A stretch of 64,000 bases of DNA from Pardosa pseudoannulata (Eukaryota; Arthropoda; Arachnida; Araneae; Lycosidae). The stretch lies in contig CM063503.1 in NCBI GenBank assembly GCA_032207245.1, positions 56,857,517 through 56,921,516 of the forward strand, written 5' to 3'. Below, one piece after another: positions 57,872 to 64,000 of the stretch (positions are counted from its first letter, which is position 1; each line of letters starts with the position of its first letter). The notes under the pieces are model-generated. The model was given only the letters and a program-made list of their open reading frames with translations. It was not told the DNA's origin and did not search any database. Both the position numbers and the translations under genes were made by a program.

Positions 57872-58430
57872 TTCTCTTTCTGTTACCACTCTCAGGGAAA
57901 CCTCTCTTGCAGTTTGGTAGTCACCCAACAGGTCTTTAGAACATTTCGATATTTGCCATGTTTTTGTAATAGTATGAAAGAACAGTATCATATATTCCTT
58001 CTAGTTTTGATTTAACAAATAATACTTTTAAAAGGAACAATCACTAACAACAGTTCTAGTGTTGAAAAAAAAAGCAAAAAAATAAAAAATAAACGGAGCG
58101 TTGCGTAGTCACACTCCAGACCAAACATCGTTTCGATAAATCATCTTTTGAGACAGCGTTTCGGAAAGCTTGAATATAAAAGTTTGATTTCGCAAAATTA
58201 GATTTCCCATGGTGCTAATTTAATAAAAAGACAACGGCTGATACATATGAATGTTTTTGAATGGGTAGGGCAATTTATCTGAACGTACGTAACGGATGAT
58301 TTATTTATTTATTTTTTGCAGTTCTTCCAGGAAATAAATAATTGCACATCATAGATTTACCAAGAAAAAAATGTATTTCTATTCTCACTTAAAATTATGA
58401 AATTTTACATTGATGACTTCGTTTGCTCAT
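57872..58430. other. non-coding, no clear feature
   Basis: AT-rich sequence between the Helitron and the next satellite unit. No gene or repeat was assigned. Confidence 0.4.
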
Positions 58431-58535
58431 TCTTATTTAACTGATTTATGCAGTGTATGAAAAGAAAAAATTTCATTGTAACGTATATTGATGCGTTGGG
58501 GCATAATTCAAAAGACATTAGCCGTAAAAATGCAA
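58430..58535. repeat. single partial satellite unit
   Basis: atttcattgtaacgtatatt, gcataattcaaaagacatta and following words match the 145 bp satellite. Confidence 0.65.
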
Positions 58536-59169
58536 CTAGTAAAATGTATTTCTATTTCTAGTAAATGTAGCATTACTTTACAATTCTATATTGCACATTC
58601 CTGTTGAAAGATTTATCACAGATTGCTGTCATTCATAAAATGTTGCATTCCTTATTAGAAACAGTACTGTATTTATTTATTTTTCCCCCCGTTGCCCGTC
58701 CTGTACATCATATATGATATACACTTATAATGCTTTATACGCTTCTATATCACACGTGATACACAATGAACTATATTTTATATACAAGCTTTTATATATT
58801 TTATATCATTGCGTATCACATTTTATACAAAGATATAAAGCATTAGAGGTGTTCATCATATGAAGACCTACCAACTGCTACGAAAAAATCGTAGTTTCTA
58901 TGAATTTAGCAAATAATTATGATCCTACGAAAATCGGTTAAAAAAATACGATTTTTCGTCAAAAATATAAACAGGAATAAAATTTACATTTCATCCGGAA
59001 AATCAAAATGAATGAATATATTTTCGTAAGCGATATAAGGAAAACCATAAAAAACTTTTCCGATCAATTTTCGTGTATCTAGGTGCGATACCATATTCTC
59101 TCGAAGGTAGAAATTTTTGGATTAAAAATTAGATTTTTTATCTGATAATATTGGTTATAATGTATTGGT

Positions 59170-59890
59170 TATAATTTCAATTTAACTCTTTTAATGCTGT
59201 AGACGATAACTCAAAGGTGATTAGCTGTAAAAGAAATTTTTCATTTAGTGCTGTAATAATATCTTATGTTGCTCATCTTAGTTTCATTGCAATTTGCAAT
59301 CTATATAAAAAATTTAAAATTTCAGTAAAATGTATTTCAATATAACGTATAATTACGATGTAGAGCATAATAAAAAACGATTTGCCAAAGAATGTTGAAA
59401 TTTTGTATTTAGGACTGTTTTAAAGTCTAGTTGTGCATCTCTTTTTTGATTGCAATCTGCACCCTGTATAACAAAGAAATTCAATATAACATATATAAGG
59501 GTATAATTTAAAAGCAATAAGACGAAAAATATGGAAATTTTCATTTCGGACTACTTTAATAACTAGTTATGCATCTTCCCTTTTGAAAGCAATTTGCACT
59601 CTGTGTAACGAAAAATTTTAGTATGACGTGTAAAACACTGTTGAGCAATACTCAAAAAATAATAAGTCGTAAAATGTTGAAATCTGCATTCAGGACTACT
59701 CTAACGCCTAGTTGCTCATTTCCCCGTTTGATTGCAATATGCAGTCTATATAAAAAGAAATATTTCAGTATTACGTATATTAACGATATGGGACATAACT
59801 CATAAACAATTAGCTGTAAGTTGTTGTGTACATCAACTTTTTATTACAATCCGCACTCTGTATAATAAAAAATCCTAAAATAACGGCCAT
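59170..59890. repeat. satellite array B, about 145 bp period
   Basis: About five units. The gcaattgca-type phrase is near 59289, 59451, 59588, 59734 and 59847. Shared words include ttcaatataacgtataatta, cataactcataaacaattag and aatttgtatttaggact. Same family and orientation as array A. Confidence 0.85.
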
Positions 59891-60330
59891 CAGCGCTACT
59901 AATACATTGAACTAAAATTGAACTAACATTGAACTAAAAGATATAGACGTATTCATACGCAGATGGAACAATGCTATTTAAACGCTAGAAACATGTTTTT
60001 AAAGTCCACGTTTTGCGAAAAAAAAAATCGAAATTTTGTAGAGATTAATTCTGTTTGTTTACTTTTTATTACTTTCGGATACACAGAAATACAATTATTG
60101 TAATCTCGAAAAATTTCTGTTAAAAAAGAAATACCTATAAAACAAAAATTGGCATTATAACGGGTATTAGATCTGCGGGTCTCTGCCAGATGACAGTATT
60201 TAATCTGTACTCAGACAACACTATGTTTTTCGATAAAACAATTTTCCGTAAATAATTTGTGTTAAATTTTATTGTCTTTATTCAACTGTATGCTCCTTTT
60301 TTGGTTATAACATAGCTTTTTATAAATCTG

Positions 60331-60333
<3 letters not shown>

Positions 60334-60365
<32 letters not shown>
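60334..60365. repeat. poly(T) run
   Basis: About 32 consecutive T. Similar homopolymer runs lie at 16978-17005 (T), 48946-48968 (A) and 55963-55989 (T). Confidence 0.95.
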
Positions 60366-60374
<9 letters not shown>

Positions 60375-60822
60375 TTGGAGGACTAGAATTTTTGGGTATG
60401 CATACGATGGCAAAAAAATCTTGGGTGGGAACTGATGATTATCCATCGTTAGACAATATACATGATTAAAAGGCAATAGTTTTATAAAAACAGTATTTTT
60501 CAAACGAAAGTATAATTAATAATTTCTGGTCGGATAGCGAGTGGATGGTGTGGAGAGAACAAAACACAGAGATTCATCCAAGAGATTTATTTACTACAGA
60601 TAAAGAAACACGGAGGTGCAGACGCTCTGGTTTGAGGTTGTATGAGTGCTTTGGAGAACAGTAATTTAGTCACCATTTATAGCATTATGATAAATAGTCA
60701 ATGTTATATTGATATTCTCAATGAAAAGTTTATTTTTCTAGAATATTACCGTTGTAGCAAAACAATAATGAGTTTGAATAAGGATTACGTCTTCATACAA
60801 AATAATTATCACACAGTCTTAA

Positions 60823-61468
60823 CCCTCTAAGCGGATTGCACGTACAATTCCGCCAAACCGATAATATCTTCAAAGCGGATGACATGTACAATTTTCGATC
60901 TCTAAAAACGCTCTGAAAATAGATGTAATATACTTTTCTGCCAGTGTTTTGCCCCATGGAGTTTTTCGGTAGGAGGTTCAAGTCAATTGCTTAAGAACTG
61001 CACCCATCTTTGACTAATTTATTAAGGGATGCAGCCCTACCACTTCAGTCCCAAAAGCTCTGATAGCTTTTCATGCATTTATAAATCTCTAATTCGAAGT
61101 TCATTTGCGGTAACATATGTATCTCTAACTGCACAACTTAAATATCTTAAGTGTCTTTCGTAAAAAAAAATATAAGTAAGTCTCTCAAAGAATATTTTTA
61201 TTTGTACTTTTAGAATCAATTATTTTTTATGGGATGATCTTCGAGACTGAACGATCTTTATGTGTTTTAAAAATTAACTATCTATAATATCTATTTATAT
61301 ATATATTTATAACCGGAAGTAAAGGGGCAATAATGAGGGTGGATTTCAAGTATTCCATTCTAGTAGACAAAGGGTGAAGGAAAAAATCACAGAACGCTTT
61401 GGCCACTGACACAATAAACCTTTAGCGTATTATTGGACACTTTTTCCTCTAGGTGTCCACTCAGAGGG
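60823..61468. mobile_element. 646 bp TTAA-flanked MITE (CCCTCTAAGCGGA ends)
   Basis: TTAA at 60819-60822 and 61469-61472. Ends CCCTCTAAGCGGA and TCCACTCAGAGGG form a short imperfect inverted pair. Near the left end, aagcggattgcacgtacaat is followed by a related aagcggatgacatgtacaat, an internal sub-repeat. A chance ORF crosses the left part. Confidence 0.75.
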
Positions 61469-61472
61469 TTAA

Positions 61473-62330
<858 letters not shown>

Positions 62331-62334
62331 TTAA

Positions 62335-64000
62335 ATACTCAATTCTAGATATTATATCATATATCCATGTTTTGGAATTTTGTTCCCCAGTCCCCTGACT
62401 TTAATTCATTTGAACATTTATTAGAATCTCCTGAAGAAAATTTTGGATTCAGATCAATAAAAATGAGTTAATATGAATATCTATGTAAAATTGGGACTCA
62501 ATACTAACTTCTGCAGCATACAGTTTTGTTAATCAATGCCAAAGATTCAAATCCATTATTAAAGCTAAAAAATACCCAACAAGGTATTGAATTCAATAAT
62601 AATTTCCCAAAATACGAAAAATTAACAATATAGGAAAATTTTTAATACCACTAGATGATGGGTTGTTTATGTTTTAGGCAAATTTTTCTTTCTATGCAGT
62701 ATTTTTTTTAAATTTAAATTTCAAATTGAAATATTAAATCATCTTCCCTTGTAATTGTCTATGTGTTTACTTTAAATTTTTAATCCATAGTTTTTTTAAT
62801 GAAGCTTTTTGTATTATAACAATGATGTACAAATATTTTTACACTCATCATATGTACAATACGAATTTTAGAATGTCTTTACGTTGAATTTCAGATTTTG
62901 TCTATTGTTTTCTTGTATTATTAATTATTAATTTTTTTGTGTGGAGCATGCTGGTATAAATTTAATTTTAGGTGCATTAAAGCAAACAATTTCTTATATA
63001 GAGATCAGAAAGTATTAATATATCAAACATAATTAATCAGCTATAAACAGTTTTAATAAAAAGAATATATAGGAAAGTATTAACTCATAAAAAAGATATA
63101 AACAATTTAATTAAACTTTTTTTTTTCCAGAATCAAGCAGTTTAACATCATTAGTAAAAGAAAAACTTAAAAATATGATAGTGAATTCTTTCATAAAATA
63201 AATATGATACTCACCTTTTCCCCTATTTTCAGTCATATTAATATTTCTGAAATGAAATACTCTCATATGCTATGTTCTACAGGTATTTTTATTTCATAAT
63301 GTTGCCACAATCCTGAATTCGAAACTTGTTTGAAAACGAACTTATCTGAAAATAGCTTCATATCTAGGTATTTTCAGATAAATTAATGACGCTACTGTAA
63401 ACGAAGTTATTAGTAGACATAATGCAATAACCTGTGACATCACTGTTTTTATTATATAACAAGTGTGGTTACCTATGTTTTGCTATATTGACTTTTTATA
63501 TACAGTGGAACTCGTTTTAAAGTTCCCGTTTAAGAAGTTTTCCCGCTTAAAGCGTTTCGATGTATTAGACCATGAATAATAGAACACTAAATTAAGTTTA
63601 TTGTATTATTTTCAGGAAGAAAATTTTATTTAGTCTACTGTCGTATATTTAGTAAAGAGTAATGCAGAGAATTACAGAATTACAAATCTACAAAGATACA
63701 ATGACCTATCACTCATGCGACTCTGATTTTATCTGTTATGCGGTTCCCTTTTATTTTCTCGACGAAGCCAAATGAGAAATAATGTTAGCTTTCTTCCAGT
63801 TATATGACTTTAACACATAATATGCGGGACACGTACTAGTACGTTTTCTGACGATTGATACTTGAGCGCGGGTCACATACTAGTACGGGTTAGTGTAACA
63901 ACATGGTTTGTTGTGGGGATAACTGGGGATTATATAAAGCCTATACTTATTACTCTGTTTATAATCCACGTTCTAAGAGGTATTTTTCAATGCGATTTTT
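62335..64000. other. AT-rich non-coding end of the window
   Basis: No gene recognised. A GC-richer patch at 63811-63900 contains cacgtactagtacg and a related cacatactagtacg after a TTAA; it may be part of another TTAA-type element but lacks a matching second end. Confidence 0.4.

Noticed and set aside
52960..59890. CRISPR-like array of 145 bp repeats
   Set aside because: The repeats are long, adjoining, diverged and without unique spacers. This is an ordinary eukaryotic satellite.
63811..63900. A further TTAA MITE with cgtactagtacg words
   Set aside because: Only one TTAA is present and the two ends are not inverted repeats, so it does not meet the standard used for the others.

Overview
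The window is nuclear DNA from an invertebrate animal, most likely an arthropod. It is AT-rich, has spliced genes with kilobase-scale introns, and is dense in Tc1/mariner, hAT, piggyBac, Helitron, Ty3/gypsy and tRNA-derived SINE sequences. The species cannot be named from the sequence alone. Most open reading frames are chance AT-rich frames or transposon relics. Two protein-coding genes could be rebuilt exon by exon, both on the minus strand.

Gene 1 (9469-35805, minus) is the orthologue of SAMTOR/BMT2, the S-adenosylmethionine sensor upstream of mTORC1. Five exons join in phase into a protein of about 325 residues with the class I methyltransferase motif LLDVGSCYNPF. Its introns are full of mobile elements: a piggyBac transposase pseudogene, a long-inverted-repeat element, SINE and TTAA-flanked MITEs, and a complete but dead 7.4 kb Ty3/gypsy element. 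That element is split inside its reverse transcriptase by a 3.4 kb Helitron, which itself carries an 83 bp TTAA MITE.

Gene 2 (38612 to about 48.2-50.0 kb, minus) lies 2.8 kb upstream of gene 1 on the same strand. Six exons join in phase into roughly 300 residues that I do not recognise. The C-terminus is an Ala/Gly/Asn-rich region with 18-residue tandem repeats encoded by a 54 bp minisatellite. The 5' end is not settled. Its introns hold a pogo-like MITE broken by another insertion, an hAT-like element and a cluster of five SINE copies in mixed orientation.

The flanks (1-9.4 kb and 50-64 kb) contain no convincing gene. The left flank has a Tc1-like transposase relic, two local tandem duplications and an hAT MITE with an intact 8 bp target duplication. 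The right flank has two arrays of a roughly 145 bp satellite, three diverged copies of a roughly 0.8-1.3 kb tandem unit that carries short ORF-like segments, a second Helitron, and two TTAA-type elements lying back to back. The second of these contains a (TA)n tract of about 720 bp.

No new biological system such as a defence or catalytic locus was found. The strongest leads are the uncharacterised repeat-bearing gene, the layered nest of four element types inside a SAMTOR intron, and the TTAA-flanked MITE families, including the back-to-back pair.
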